Shown here: positions 47,054 through 59,200 of the stretch, in pieces
Layout of the letters: each line of letters opens with the position of its first letter
Position numbering within the stretch: the first letter of the stretch is position 1
From: Dactylonectria macrodidyma
Lineage: Eukaryota > Ascomycota > Sordariomycetes > Hypocreales > Nectriaceae
Reading direction: 5' to 3'
NCBI GenBank assembly: GCA_020744425.1
Contig: JAGMUV010000003.1
Span: forward strand, 1,612,001-1,676,000
DNA length: 64,000 nt
Made by a program: the position numbers and the translations under genes
Notes under the pieces: generated by a model
The model's input: the letters and a program-made list of their open reading frames with translations, nothing else
Told to the model about the DNA's origin: nothing
Databases searched by the model: none

Positions 47054-48702
47054 AAATCAGGACATGGGACTTTGCTCGTGGCTAAAGGCTCAATGTCATT
47101 TCAAGAAGTAATTCGTGTGTGCCCAAATCAAGGATGGATTTGGCGCTGAGGATGTGGTCACAGCCCTCACGTTTAGTCCTTTGTTACTTACCACTAATAG
47201 ACCGGAATGGAAAAGGCTTGGCGAATGGACATGGGTTTACATGGCGTTCTGGTAACTGGAAACAAGCGATTTCCACCTGCCGCTTTGAACGTCTAATCGG
47301 AAGGATACACACTGTCTGGTCTTTGGAATCCGGGTCTATATCAGTGCCACCGACTGTATGCGAAACATGTATATCTTTTGGAGATGCGTTGCTAAGGATG
47401 ATGGAGATATGAGTTCGAGCGGGTGTCGTGTATTATATGGAGATGGGAGAGATGACTTGGTGCATTTTCTCCTCCGCCAAAGCGTTGTTTTAGAAGCGAT
47501 GAACTAGCAATTGTTTGACAGAAATAGCATCAACATATCATACCTACCCACTGCATGCACTTCCTCGAAACCTGTCGCCGCTATGCTTCTGTCGTTGGTT
47601 TTGTCAAATTGAATTCACGGGTAGGCTCGATGAAAGCCATGTAGTCATGCTCGTGAAAAGCGAGAGCGGATCATTAATTTGGGACGTGCACAAGCTGGCG
47701 TCGCCACAAGATCGATGACGTCGCGGATGTGACCCATGATGCAGTTGGAGGTGGTGTGATGATCTCAGCGTGCCTTGTTGTAGAGTGCTGCTTAGTGTCG
47801 CCGGGTCAAAGAATGGCACGTCGCGCACCTCACATGGCATCTTCGCTTTTAACGGTGATCTTCCGAGTCGATGGGTTGCAACGCCCAGTTGATAAAGAAC
47901 AAGGGGGAAAGTAATTGGGCAGTTACCCCGACCAAGATCCAATGTTTCTGCCACTTCATCATGGTTGAGGGGAGTGTACCTGCAACGACAAGTTCCTTTG
48001 CGCCAGTGAATACTTATATCATCACATCATCTGTGCTCATTTTAGAGCGCAAACCTTTGGCTGGCTGGGTCACTACGGGGGCACTTCTACTTTTGGCTCA
48101 GGTCCTTAAACTATCGCGGCGGGGTGGGTGACAGAGCACTCCACTGTGACTGTGACATGTACTGCCAAAACAGGGCTCGCATCCCCTGGAAGCAGGCAGT
48201 GGATGACGCCTGTCACTGGTCGGCAAGCCTGAAAGCCCCCCACCCGTACACCCGTTCAACGGCTGTACAGCGTGTTCGTGCGTCAACGACAGAGCCCAGG
48301 CCCAGTGGTTAGGTTCCATTGTCACTGCGAAGGCTCCCCCTCAGCTCAGCCCATCGTTGGCCCACTGCAGCTCGACCCAGCCCCGCCTCTATCATTCCTC
48401 CATCTACATATCTTGTGAAGGCTGCTCACGAGGATTAAACCCACACTCCTTGGGACTCTCCTCGATCATTCGTCGACGTCACGAGCTGAAGGCATACATT
48501 CCATCTTCCTTTTTCTCTTGACTCTTTTCCTCCTGTATCAACTTGAGACCCTCTGCCGACCAGACAACCGCCCCAACTTGCACTTGTCCACCTTGAGATC
48601 GAAACTTTGAGACCGCTTGCTCACACGACACCGCACTCAACTTCCGGCTCGTTCAACCATAAACCAACGACACCCTCAGTTTCGACTGTAGAAGCTTCCA
48701 AG
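47054..48702. other. Intergenic/promoter region
   Basis: 1.65 kb between the Zn2Cys6 factor and the inhibitor-2 gene, both on the plus strand. The last ~300 bp are C/T-rich, as in a leader. No gene or RNA is supported. Confidence 0.6.
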
Positions 48703-49541
48703 ATGGAAGTCCATACGGCAACCCCCCCTTCCCACTCGCCTCCCGGCCCTAACGTCCAGCGACCTCGAGGTGAGTCTGCACGCTGCCATGATGGCTGTCT
48801 CTAGACATGGCGCCATCTGCTAACCAGTGCTCAACCCTAGGCATCTTGAAGAACTCGTACCAAAAGTCACCCCCGACCTCTCCCCCGCAGGACCGCTCCT
48901 TGTCCGGCAAGGAAGTCACTATTGCCAACACCCAGATCAACGCTGGACACCGCCGCTCTTCCTCGAGCGGCCGCCCTACGGGCTCTCGCCGCCAGTCCGG
49001 CAACGCCGAATACCTTGACGCCGACTCGTCCCAGCGCCTCAAGTGGGACGAGGCCAACCTCTACCTGACCGAACAGGAGCGCTCCTCGACCATGAAGATC
49101 ACCGAGCCCAAGACTCCATATGCGAAACACTACGACCCGGCCGAGGACCCGTCTGACGATGACGAGGATCCTCTGGCGGACTCTAGTAATGGCCGTCAAG
49201 CTTCACGTCCTAGCCATGAAGATGACATTCCGGGCCTTTCGCTGGGCGAACCGGAGGAGGCGATTCCAGAAGCGGCAGCGAGCGCACCGTCGCCGGCTCG
49301 CAGCGAAAAGAGCGTCCACGTCGAAGACGAAAGTAGTGTTGGTCACAACGCCGAAGAGGAATTGGCGGGCATGTCTCCGGAGGAGCGCGAAAAGCACCGC
49401 AAGTTCGAGCAGCTGCGCAAGAGACACTACGAAATGAAGAACGTCGCCCAGTTGTTGGGCCATCCCGAGGAAATGGACGAGGACGAGGACGATGACTCCG
49501 CCCCACCGCCCATGCCCCGCTTGCCCAACGGCTCCGCATAG
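48703..49541 (+). CDS. GLC8: Protein phosphatase inhibitor 2 family (Glc8-like)
   Basis: Two exons, 48703-48769 and 48841-49541, give 255 aa. The product regulates protein phosphatase 1 (yeast Glc7). All inhibitor-2 landmarks are visible: PRGILKNSY near the N-terminus, with the motif spanning the splice; LKWDEANLYLTEQER with ITEPKTPYAKHYDP in the middle, where TP is the conserved kinase-target site; and RKFEQLRKRHYEMKNVAQLL near the C-terminus, the PP1 active-site helix. The remainder is acidic and disordered, ending in a DEDEDDD stretch. The length is slightly greater than in yeast. Confidence 0.93.
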
Positions 49542-50021
49542 CTCGGGCTCGGAGCGGGACGAAGCGACGCATAATATGACGATGACGGTGGCAGATTTTG
49601 CATGGATTCTGGGGTTTTATTTTGCAGAGAAGAGTCCCTTCTCCTGGAGTTTGCGGATACTACCATGGGGGGGCGTTGGTACAAGATAGGAAGCTGGCGG
49701 GAGGCGCCGACCTAGTTCGAGGGTTTTGCTCTTTGTGTTCCCTTTCACGAGGGAGAGGATAGGGTGGATTAGGGGTGTCTGTAGTTTTTTCATATGCGAT
49801 GGCTGTACATTCCTTTCGCTTAGAATTCATTTTCATATTCGTACTTTCTCAATATTCAGTGTGCGGGCTTGATGCTACCCGTATACGTTGCCTGATCCGA
49901 TTCGTAGTTATCCCAACCCTCTGCCATCATTCAAATCGTTAAATTTATCCAGCTCTTCGGCTTTTGTGATTGCGAATCTTAAAATCTTTATACATCCTTC
50001 CCGCCATTCGATTTAATGCGA
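49542..50021. other. Convergent intergenic region
   Basis: 480 bp between the 3' ends of the GLC8-like and LCL2 genes. It is AT-rich from 49780 onwards. No gene is supported. Confidence 0.65.
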
Positions 50022-50497
50022 TCACAGAAGGCCCTTTCTGGCAAGTTCGATCTTGCGCGCCGCCTCGCCTTCACGGAACCCGCCGCGGGAGATGCAGACG
50101 CGCTGGCCGTCGGCCAACTCAAACTTTTCCTGATGGGCGTCCCAGGCGCAGGGGCAGTGATGCGGGAAGCTAACGCAGGCGAGGGTGTCGGGGCAGAGAT
50201 ACTTGTCGCAGGAGGCTAGAGGGTTGCATCGTGTCAGTCAATGTATTCGATCCAACGTCGCGAAGAATCATGAAAATATTTTAGGGAAGCAGCGAGGAGA
50301 ACGGGATAACAAAACATACAATGCTCGTAGTAGTGCAGGTAGTGAGATGCGTCGCTGGGGTTGTTCTGCTGCTGCTGTTGGTGGTGTTCGTGTCCGCCAC
50401 CACCACCTTGCTGGCCAAACATCTGGTTGAAGAAGCCGCCGCCGAACTGAGCGTTGGCGAGGGTGATAAGGGAGAAGAGAGCTACGAGGTAGCGCAT
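50022..50497 (-). CDS. LCL2: Long chronological lifespan protein 2 (LCL2)
   Basis: Two exons, 50497-50320 and 50215-50022, give 123 aa, the expected size. The N-terminus is a signal peptide ([18 protein letters not shown]). A Gly/Gln/His-rich segment ([19 protein letters not shown]) follows. The conserved domain reads [15 protein letters not shown], then [15 protein letters not shown], and ends [11 protein letters not shown]. Its six Cys residues suggest disulfide bonds in the secretory pathway. In yeast it is linked to ER quality control and chronological lifespan. The gene is divergent from the bL27m gene, 275 bp away. Confidence 0.93.
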
Positions 50498-50772
50498 TGT
50501 GGCGATTTGGTGCGCAGAAGCTGTAAAAGTACAAGTATCGACAGATTCAAGAAGAAGACCTTCGTCAATGGGATAGCGAGAGACGTGAAGCGAATAATGG
50601 TCTTGTCATCAAGCGCTGTTCGAAAGCTGTTGCTGTCCACATGCATGGGTGGTCTTATCGATAAGGTGTGGTGTGGGGATGACTAAGCTCTTGAAAACTC
50701 CATCTGAATTCGCGGAGCCATTACGGCTTCTGGCTCAACCTCAGACCACCAGTCGACGACGAACAGCTGGCC
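50498..50772. promoter_or_regulatory. Compact bidirectional promoter of LCL2 and bL27m
   Basis: Only 275 bp separate the two divergent start codons, so both promoters must lie here. No TATA box is evident. Confidence 0.6.
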
Positions 50773-51670
50773 ATGCGGTTCCTCCTCACGCCGCGGCCAT
50801 TCCTGGCGGCTGTGTCCGGTCTTTCCAGGCCAGCCTTTACGCCTATATCTCCCCTCGGCGCCCAATTGGCGAATGCCCTCGTGCAAGGTCGACGACACGC
50901 CTCCGTCAAGACCCAGGGTGCCTACCGGAAGAAGAGCAAGAGGGGCATTCCCAAGAAGCTGGGTGCCAAGCGCACAGGAGGTACGTCAGGCGGATTTTGT
51001 TTCGTGGGCGAGGGAGGGTTGTTGGAGGTGAATTGAGGCCTTGGAGATTGGACGCTGACTCGGAGCGGCAGACCAATTCGTCATCCCCGGCAACATCCTC
51101 TACAAGCAGCGTGGCACGCACTGGTGGCCTGGCGAGAACTGCATCATGGGCCGCGACCACACGATCCACGCCATGGCGACCGGCTACGTCAAGTACTACC
51201 GTGACCCTGCCCGACACCCTGACCGCAAGTACATCGGCGTCGTCTTCGACAAGTCCGATACACTGCCCTACCCGGCTCACGCAGAGCGCAGGCGCAAGCT
51301 CAACAAGACGGTTTTCACCATCAAGCAGGCCGACCCGAAGCCTGAGCTGTCGCCCTCGGGCATCCCTTTCCAGGTCACTCGAGTGGAGGCCGGCGAGCCG
51401 GACCGCATCCTGAAGCTGCGCAAGGACTATAGCTACCGTGAGGACAACTGGAGGATCGGTCGACTAGTGCAAACGACGGGTCTCAAGACGAAGCGCTTCA
51501 GGACGCGCAAGCAGTGGTTCCGACACCGACGGTGGAGGCGGGAGCGTGAGCTCGAGGGTCAACGCAAGGCGGACGCCAGGCGGGCAGAGATGGGCAGCGG
51601 TGCAGTCAAGGTGGCTAAGCCGGTCAGCAAGAAGGCCGCCAAGAAGGCGGCCAAGAAGAGCAAGAAATGA
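50773..51670 (+). CDS. MRP7: Mitochondrial large-subunit ribosomal protein bL27m
   Basis: Two exons, 50773-50980 and 51072-51670, give 268 aa. The first ~40 residues (MRFLLTPRPFLAAVSGLSRP) look like a mitochondrial presequence ending near GRRHAS. The bL27 domain follows: KKSKRGIPKKLGAKRTGDQF, VIPGNILYKQRGTHWWPGEN and MGRDHTIHAMATGYVKYY. A long fungal C-terminal extension ends in Lys/Ala repeats (KKAAKKAAKKSKK). bL27 sits near the peptidyl-transferase centre. The yeast equivalent is Mrp7, hence the symbol. The splice recreates Asp at the GDQF junction. Confidence 0.95.
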
Positions 51671-52284
51671 AGAATTAGAGAGAGCCAATCTGAGATATGA
51701 TTAGAAAGGCGTGGTGGCGGATGATTACCCCATATCGGGCATGTAGGAACATGTGTAGCCCCTGTATAGTAACCTAAAAACACAATGTTGCATACTCGTA
51801 TTTAGCAAACGGCCTTTATCTCCGTTTCCAAAAACTTGACCTCCTCATTCAATCCTTATTCTACCTAACAGAGCGAATGCACATCAGGTTCTATCCACCT
51901 AAGCTTATGGTGGACCATAAGTCATAAGAGGCCGCACTTAAATGGCCGGGCTTGGACGAGGCTCGCCCAACCAAGTACCTCACACATAATTTCTCGAGCA
52001 AGGTACAAGTTCCGCCGACATCGCGTCGCGGCGCGTCTCGCTCTCACAGAAGCAACTTCATTCTCACTACAAGATCTCAGCAATCAAGACGTCCTATCGA
52101 TTGGGAGGGCGCTTGCCACTACGGTGGATTTTTTCTTGTGCGTTTGAAGTCCTCTGATATCTTTCATCTGGCGTTCTTTGGCTTTCCATTTCGGTGCAAC
52201 TCCCCTCTCATTGTCGACCCCTCCGGCGGCGGCGCGGACAGCATAGAGGGCCAAAGCGACGACCGACTGCGGGACCTGAGGAGG
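51671..52284. other. Intergenic region and uncertain 5' end of the next gene
   Basis: 614 bp. The frame of the following gene is open back to ~51952 but has no ATG before 52285. An ATG at 51942 could belong to a short upstream exon with a donor near 51966. The true 5' end therefore may lie here. Confidence 0.5.
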
Positions 52285-55269
52285 ATGGCACTGATCAGTG
52301 AGGTGTGGCCGCAGCAGCAGTACCGCAACATGCAGGAACAAACACCGACAAACAAGATCAAGCGCATCAACTTCTCGTCGTGGAGCTCAGGCGTCATGGG
52401 AAGCGCCAGCAGCAAGTCGACCCCAAGCTCGACGGGTGCGACGCTGGCCCCGAGCGGCGACACAAGCCCAGAACCGGCGCGCATCGTCAGCGACGTTGTT
52501 TCGAATTCTCAGGCGGCACCTATTGGTTCGCTGAAGCTGTCGTCGGGACTGGCGACACATCCCAAGATCCTCGCGATGCAGGCGAACTGGGAGAAAGAGA
52601 AGAAGCAGACGAGCACCGGTTCGCCTAGCACTGGTGGCTTGCCCGGCGTTGATGCGGGCACGGAGAAGAAAGGAGCGCCAGCGGTTGGCCAGACTGCGCA
52701 AACAGCACCGCCACTGGTAGGACAAGGTATGATTTGGCACTTTTCCTCTCTATTCATTCATTGGCTACGACCAGTGTTTTGCTTGTCCTGAACTTTCTCT
52801 CAACCCACGCCCTTAAGTTCGAAGCGAGAAATGTTCCCGTCTAACATGTCATCGCAGCACGGCCTCAGGTACAGTCCGCTTCTTCAACGCCGGCATCCAA
52901 GCCCTCCAGCCAGAAGAAGCGTCCCGGCCAGGAAACGCCGTCTTCAGAACCGCCCCCTAACAAGAAGTTGCACACAACCCGTCGAGCGCTATCCGGTGAG
53001 GCAGCGTTGTCGTCAAAGGGACACAGCTCGGTCCGCGCTGAGGCGCGCCGCTTTACCGACGCGGCCGTCAATAAGCAAATGAACAGGCTGACTAGCAACG
53101 TACCCAAAATTTCAACCGAAGGGCAAATCAGGTCTCCCAGCGCAGAGGACCTGATAAGGAATGGGAGTTTGAAGAGCTCGGTTACGCCCACGCCTTCAAG
53201 GGCAGAATCTCTGGTATCTCAAACATCTCAGTCAAAAGGCTCAACAAAACCTAAGCCCTCCACTGCTTTCAAGATCGCCGACCCACTTTTGTCCCAGTCG
53301 ATGTCTTTGGTCAAAGGAAAAGCAACGGCTCCCGAAAAGGCGGAGCTAGTTTCATCTCAGTCCATGTCCTTGGTGAAGGGGATAGCGACAGCTCCAGGAA
53401 AGGCCGACCCATATCCGTCTCGGTCTACATCTTCTTCCAAAGGAGGAACCACAGCTGTTTCTATCAAGACAGAAGTGTCTACAGGCCAGTCGACTCCTTC
53501 TACAGACATAAATCCGACTCCTCCTACCCAGCCGTCGGCAGCTCCATTTTCGGGCCATTATTCAGCAGTGACCACAACTGTCACAAATGGAAAGCTGACG
53601 CAAAAGGTTGGAGAGCGGGTGGTTGCTATTCTTTTAGCCGAGAGTGACCGTCCATATAGCATGTATAAAGGTGCGCAAGAGCTAAAAACTTTGACCGAAC
53701 TCCGTGTGAAGTACTAATTGCCTCAAGGACCCGACGGCGTACCTGTATCGGCACGTGGTGTGCTCATTCCAGCAAATTACAAGATGCACGATCACCATTC
53801 CCTGCCTTTCATCTGTCCCGTCCGGGATTGCCGTCGCTTATTCTCTGCCCTCAAACGCCTTGGTGCCCACTTCTCAGCAGCCCATTGCACTCTGACATTC
53901 AACGACAACGGAGATGGGACCTTGAGCAAAGTGGGATCCTATATCAAGCACGGTCCGGGGGGGACACCAGGCATCGTTGTGTCGCGGGAGCCTCTTCCCC
54001 CAGATGCTCCGCCGGCGGCTGTTCCAAGTCTCCCTCTGCTTAGGCCAAGCTCAGGCCATCCAACTGATGTGACACCCTCTGACAAGCCTTCTCTGAGATC
54101 AAGTGCGATGGATTCGCATCATAAGACGCCCCTGAAACCTAGTACGACCATACCGGAGCCTTCGCCAAAGGACCCTCCAGCCTTGAGATCAGAAGTTAAG
54201 GACTATCTGCACCGCTTCCTGCTTCCCACTCAGAAGACGTACAAGAGGGTCGATGTTCGCGACATGATTGCCCGGCCACGGAAACGAGACCTTCCCGAAG
54301 ACTGGTTAGAGATCCACCGGAATACCGATTTGGACTCTACCCACTATGCGTGTGCGTTGGCATACTTGACCGGTGACGAGGTTACTGGGCCTGAGAAATG
54401 TGTGTCATTTGACACGATGCAAATACGATCGACGGCTAGACTTTCGCACTTATGCATTATAGTGCCGCCGGACATGCACATATCGGCCAAGAAGTTGTTC
54501 TCCATCCACAATACGTGCGTCGGATGCAGGTACTGGAGCCATCTTTATAAGAGACGCAGCCAATGCGACTGGGCGCCCAAGTCCCCAATGCCAGGGGAGG
54601 AACTGACGTTCATGTCAGGCACAGAGGAGGATGCCAGCAAACTTGACGCAATGGATCTAGATAAGCCAGGGCCGGACCCAGGACTAGAGCTCGAGTTGGA
54701 ATCAGAGTCGGAAGAGGAGGAGCCGGTTCAAAGCCCCCGACGGACACGAAGGCGGCTGACGGGTCCAATGTCGGAAGCTGCTACACCATCAACAACGGTG
54801 GATAAGCAGCCGGCAATGGCTATGAGCCAAGCCTCCGGGTCAGTTTTGGAGATGGAGGAGTGGGAGGTTGCTCCAGGAAGGATGACAGATGAGACGTCGT
54901 CTGAGAGTGAGTTTTCCCCATTCCGCTTTGTCTTCTGATGTGCTAGGAGCTAACGCTCGACTAGACATTGCTTTCTCAAACTCATACCTCACGAGCGGCC
55001 AGCCCGTCCCTGTCTCTGAAGACATCAGTTTCAACGTAGTTATCATCAAGCCCGGGTCCTCAAAGCACTGGGGTGTTGAGTGCAACAAGCTACGCACGGT
55101 GTCGGTAGCGGCTGGCAAGGTGAAGGTTACGATTGACGAAAAAACGTTTCAACTAGGGCCCAACGGTATGTTTATCGTGCGACCGGGCCAGACGTGCAAG
55201 GTGGACAATCGACTGTACATTGACTCAATGGTGCACTGCACGACGATCGAGGGCTTTGACCTGCAGTAG
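52285..55269 (+). CDS. Large protein with C2H2 finger, Cys cluster and Mif2/CENP-C-like cupin domain
   Basis: Four exons, 52285-52726, 52858-53670, 53728-54906 and 54965-55269, give 912 aa. Residues 1-~410 are Ser/Thr/Pro-rich and disordered, with two near-identical copies of a motif (SQSMSLVKG..ATAP..KA). A C2H2 finger starts at Cys448 with spacing C-x4-C-x12-H-x4-H. A second Cys-rich motif (CVGC...QCDW) lies at ~682. An acidic Glu/Ser stretch and TRRRLTG follow. The last ~100 residues (ENIAFSNSYLTSGQP, SKHWGVECNKLRTVSVAAGK, GMFIVRPGQTCKV) look like the cupin of Mif2/CENP-C. The splice before the cupin gives a perfect frame. I infer a nuclear DNA-associated protein. It lacks a visible CENP-C motif, so it is probably not CENP-C itself. 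The 5' end is uncertain. Confidence 0.75.
53289..53409 (+). repeat. Tandem coding repeat in the cupin protein gene
   Basis: Two ~63-bp units coding SQSMSLVKG(K/I)ATAP(E/G)KA occur in succession. A third, weaker unit (SRSTSSSKGGTTA) follows. Confidence 0.75.
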
Positions 55270-56200
55270 CGAAACAGCGAGACCTTGCTGGGACTACGGA
55301 TCTAACTTAAGAGCCATTTCATTTGCTAGCTGGGGCGACAGGCGAAATATTAGGGGATTTGCTTTTAGCTCTTTCAGTATCGTCATATACACACACACGG
55401 ATGGAGGTTAGGTTCTCACTAACTATCAGCTTGGGGGAATTCGGCTGCTTTAGGAGTATTCGTATTTGAAACAACGACTCGGGCCAGGCGTTAAAGTGGA
55501 ACATGAAGAGCAGCATTAGCAATAGGGTTATTAGCATTATGAGAACGAGAGCTTGGAATTCCCGGGTCATCCGAGGCAGGAGCTGAAATTAGGTATCACC
55601 CATCATTGCCATGGCTAATGCATTGAAAGCGAATTGCTATGTGCCCACGTGCCGGAGTCACGACGCAACCATGTCTCAGCAGTTAGCGGCTGTGGCGGCG
55701 AAGTGGTGTAGGGGTCAACAGCCCCCAAATCCCAACACAAGCACCCTAGAACGCTACAAGGCAAGAGTCTTTACCACCGAAAATGTAATTAAATGTCACG
55801 GGGAAGCTGGAACTCCCAGCTGATGGCGTTTTGCAGCCTTATGGTGGTGGGTTGGTGACCTTGTGGGTGACCTTTTGGTGGGTGTGGGCTTTTGTCAGTC
55901 TCGTGAGGAAGGTGAAGAATATGGGGATTGCGTGTCGGGAAGGAGACAGCTTGACTTTTTAGGCCGGATGAGTCTACGCTGATTTCGTGCTTTCACTCTT
56001 CTTTAACAACAACAAAAAAACAGAACGTTGCTGTATTTGCGTTTGTACCTGGGTTTGTCTTTGGATGAAGGCTACACGCTTCTCGACATTAGGTCAGGGT
56101 TGTCACCACTGGCTCCGTGACTGCAGCCTCCCGTCCTTCGTGTAAGGCGCTTGAGCAGCGGGGAGCAGACACAAGCCACACACGAAGGGAAGACGCAGCG
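55270..56200. other. Intergenic region
   Basis: 930 bp between two large plus-strand genes. It is AT-rich near 55300-55600 and 55990-56040 (A-rich). A 70-codon frame at 55611-55823 is not convincing. It should hold the promoter of the hydrolase-CorA gene. Confidence 0.6.
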
Positions 56201-59200
56201 ATGGATTTCAAAATTCCTGGGCCTGAAAGGGCGTCCACAAACCCCGAGGGGCTATTGGAGATACCCACTGGCGATGCCGACTCGCTCAGCGTCAATCCAG
56301 GCAGTCCGCCAAGCCCGTTGCCGCCACTGAGCAACTACTCGACGAACAAGAATGAGCTGACAGATGGCCTGAATCTTGCTCCAGAAGAAATCTCGACACG
56401 CACACAGACAGAAGTTGATGTCAAGGGATGTGTCGTGATAGACGAAATCAATGAGAAGGCGGCGGCGACTCCTCCAGCTAGCCCTCATCCCGCCAGCTTC
56501 ATCCTCGACCCGGCCGGTGAGCTCACACATGATGAGACTACTGTAGACATAGTCACGGTTCCCTGCCCCGGGGGCCATCCAACGAAAACATGGAATCGAG
56601 ACGGCCTGATGGGTCGCTACTTCGGCGCACCTTCGATGCGCGAGGCAGAAGGGCCTTCCACAAACACCAACAAAAAGAGCACAGCTAGTAGCAACACAAA
56701 CAGTACGACTAGTAGTAGCACCAGCGACCACAACCGTCCGGCGCCATCATGGGTTCGCCAGGGTATCCGGCGTCAAGCTGACCGAGCGAGAACTCTGTTG
56801 TATGAGCATCCTGCCTCAGTAGAAGGCGTCATGACGTTGAACTCTTTGGCGGATGCCTTGCTCGAGGAGCTGCAAGCGCTGCGGATCAGGGAGAGTACGA
56901 CAGGTCGACCTTTGATCTTTGTGGGGCATAGCGTTGGAGGAATTGTGGTGAAGATGGCGCTTGTCAAGGCGAGTAGAAACCCGAGGTTTGAGGACATCTT
57001 GCGACAATGCTATGGGGTTGCCTTTTTTGGTGAGTCTGAGGACCCGAGATTGGTGACGGAACTTTGTCTGACATGATGACTCTAGGAACTCCGCATCAGG
57101 GCTCGAGCTACCTTTCCATGCACACTCTAGCATCTAGCATACAAAGTCTTCTCCAGCTGTCATCCGCTCTGTCCACGTCCGTTGCCGACGAGCTTCGGGT
57201 GGGCAACCGGCTGCTCCTCCACTTAGACGACGACTTCAAGGCAATTGCTACCGACATTCGCGTCTGGACTCTTTACGAGACCATCGACTCACGGCTCTCA
57301 GGAACAGGCTCAGGGGACGTCTACTTCACGGCGCCTCTGACATCCATAAAATCGGCTATCCTGGGCATGCGCCAAGAGACCATTCTGCCACTGCAAAGTG
57401 ACCATGCCAACGTGGCTTCATTCGGTCGTAACAACGTGCACACTATGCGCCTATTCTTGCGCCAGTTAGCGGCCTTGGTTGAGCGCGCTGACGAGTACTC
57501 GCGAGAGGATGGACACTGGGCCCTAAACTTAGAACAGCGGGTGAGCATCGAGGTTCACGGCTTCTTTGAGGATTCAGTTGGTTCGCACGGTGTAGATGGA
57601 ACAATTCGTGCCTGGTCAACAAGATTACCACTCAAAGAGTTCCTGCGAAAGGGCCCTGATGAGTGTCTGGCTGATAGATTAAATGAAGTGGAAGGCGTCG
57701 AAGAAAGGAGGTTTCTAAGCCATAGGGGGCGGACGGGACTAACCGATACTCACGAGCAGACGGGCATGGAGAACATCGCCCTTGGAGTGAGCAAAAATGC
57801 ATTAGGGATTCAGCAAGAGGGAGTAGTGCCCGTGTCTACTCCAGCTTCTCCGGTCCTCAGACCTGTCGATGCACCGCTGAGAACAAGGACGGAGTCGGCG
57901 CCACAGTCGTTCCCCGTGATCCAGGGGACGACCCCTATATCTCAGGCAACATCCCCTCCTACTCGGTATTCCACCCCTATGCGACGTCCATCACCCATGA
58001 TCCGCCCCAACTTTGAGCAAGACCTGATGGTCGACCGCCTCTCGCCGCCTCCTAGAGGCCGTATGGGCCGCTCGCTTAGTCGGTCGTTCAGCATGGGGAG
58101 TCACGCGTCAGGGTATGAGTATAGAGACTTCCCACCCTTCTCGCAGCGGAGCCGGAGTACGATTGAGGCAAATTTTAGCGAAGACGATGATGGAGATGCG
58201 GGCTTGGATGCGTCGCCGCGGCTGCCAGAGGCCGTGGTAGCAATCCGAAGGGCAGCTAACGAGAGGCAAGGGAAGATCAGTGAGACTGTGATCATGGATG
58301 ACGTGGCCGTTGCGTTTATGAAGCCCGAGGTGGACGCGAGAAAGTTTGTGTGGATTCACCTTCCGTATAACAACCCGACATGGGTGACGGTAAGAGAACA
58401 TGCTGGGCTTCAAACATGTGAAAAGCGACTGATCTGTCGATAGAAAGTGTTTGAGACGCTGCAGGTGACAAATCATCGGAACTACACGCAGTTGTTCAAC
58501 ATGGACTTTTGGGCGACAAGACATACCCGCGGACGACACTCACAACACTATGCGTATTTTGCGAAGCCTGGTTGTTACTTTTCAGCACCGCGGCATTGTA
58601 AGTACTGGTTGAGGTCAAAATTTTGGAGTGCAGTGCTAATATTCCGTAGTCTCGCCTCGAGGAAGCACCTCTAAAAACAACTCAATGTCGCCCACGCTAG
58701 ATAGCGGTACGTACACCTGCCTCTTCATGCCCTATCTTCACTTCGACTCCTACAAGAGACTACTGAAGAGGCGTGAGGCCATACTCCAAAGGCTTCGCCA
58801 CGGAAGAGCGCGGCCGATCCCCGAAGCCGTCGGGAAGTGTGATTCGCTCGAGATACAAGTGATCTGGGAGTTTTTAGGCCACGATCCGCCTCTAAACTGC
58901 CGCCGCACGCTGGACCAATACGGGTATCCCTCACTTCGAGACACAAGGTCGCGGGATGATGACCAAATGCTCTACAAGCTCACCAAGGAGCGGGGGCGTA
59001 TGATGGGCGAACAAGCTTGGCTGGACAGGCATGGGTCATCCAGCAGCGCAGAAACGGGTGGGAGTGCAAGCAAGAGGTCGAAGACAAGTCAGACAGATGG
59101 AGACCAAAGCCCGGAAGAGGGGGATGCCGAGGACGATGTGCTGAATGGGAATGTGTTGATGGTTGACCAGCTCTGGCTGTGGGCGATCGATTCCCGTGAG

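Noticed and set aside
52285..55269. Calling this gene CENP-C/Mif2
   Set aside because: Only the C-terminal cupin is similar. The CENP-C motif is not seen and a C2H2 finger is present instead.
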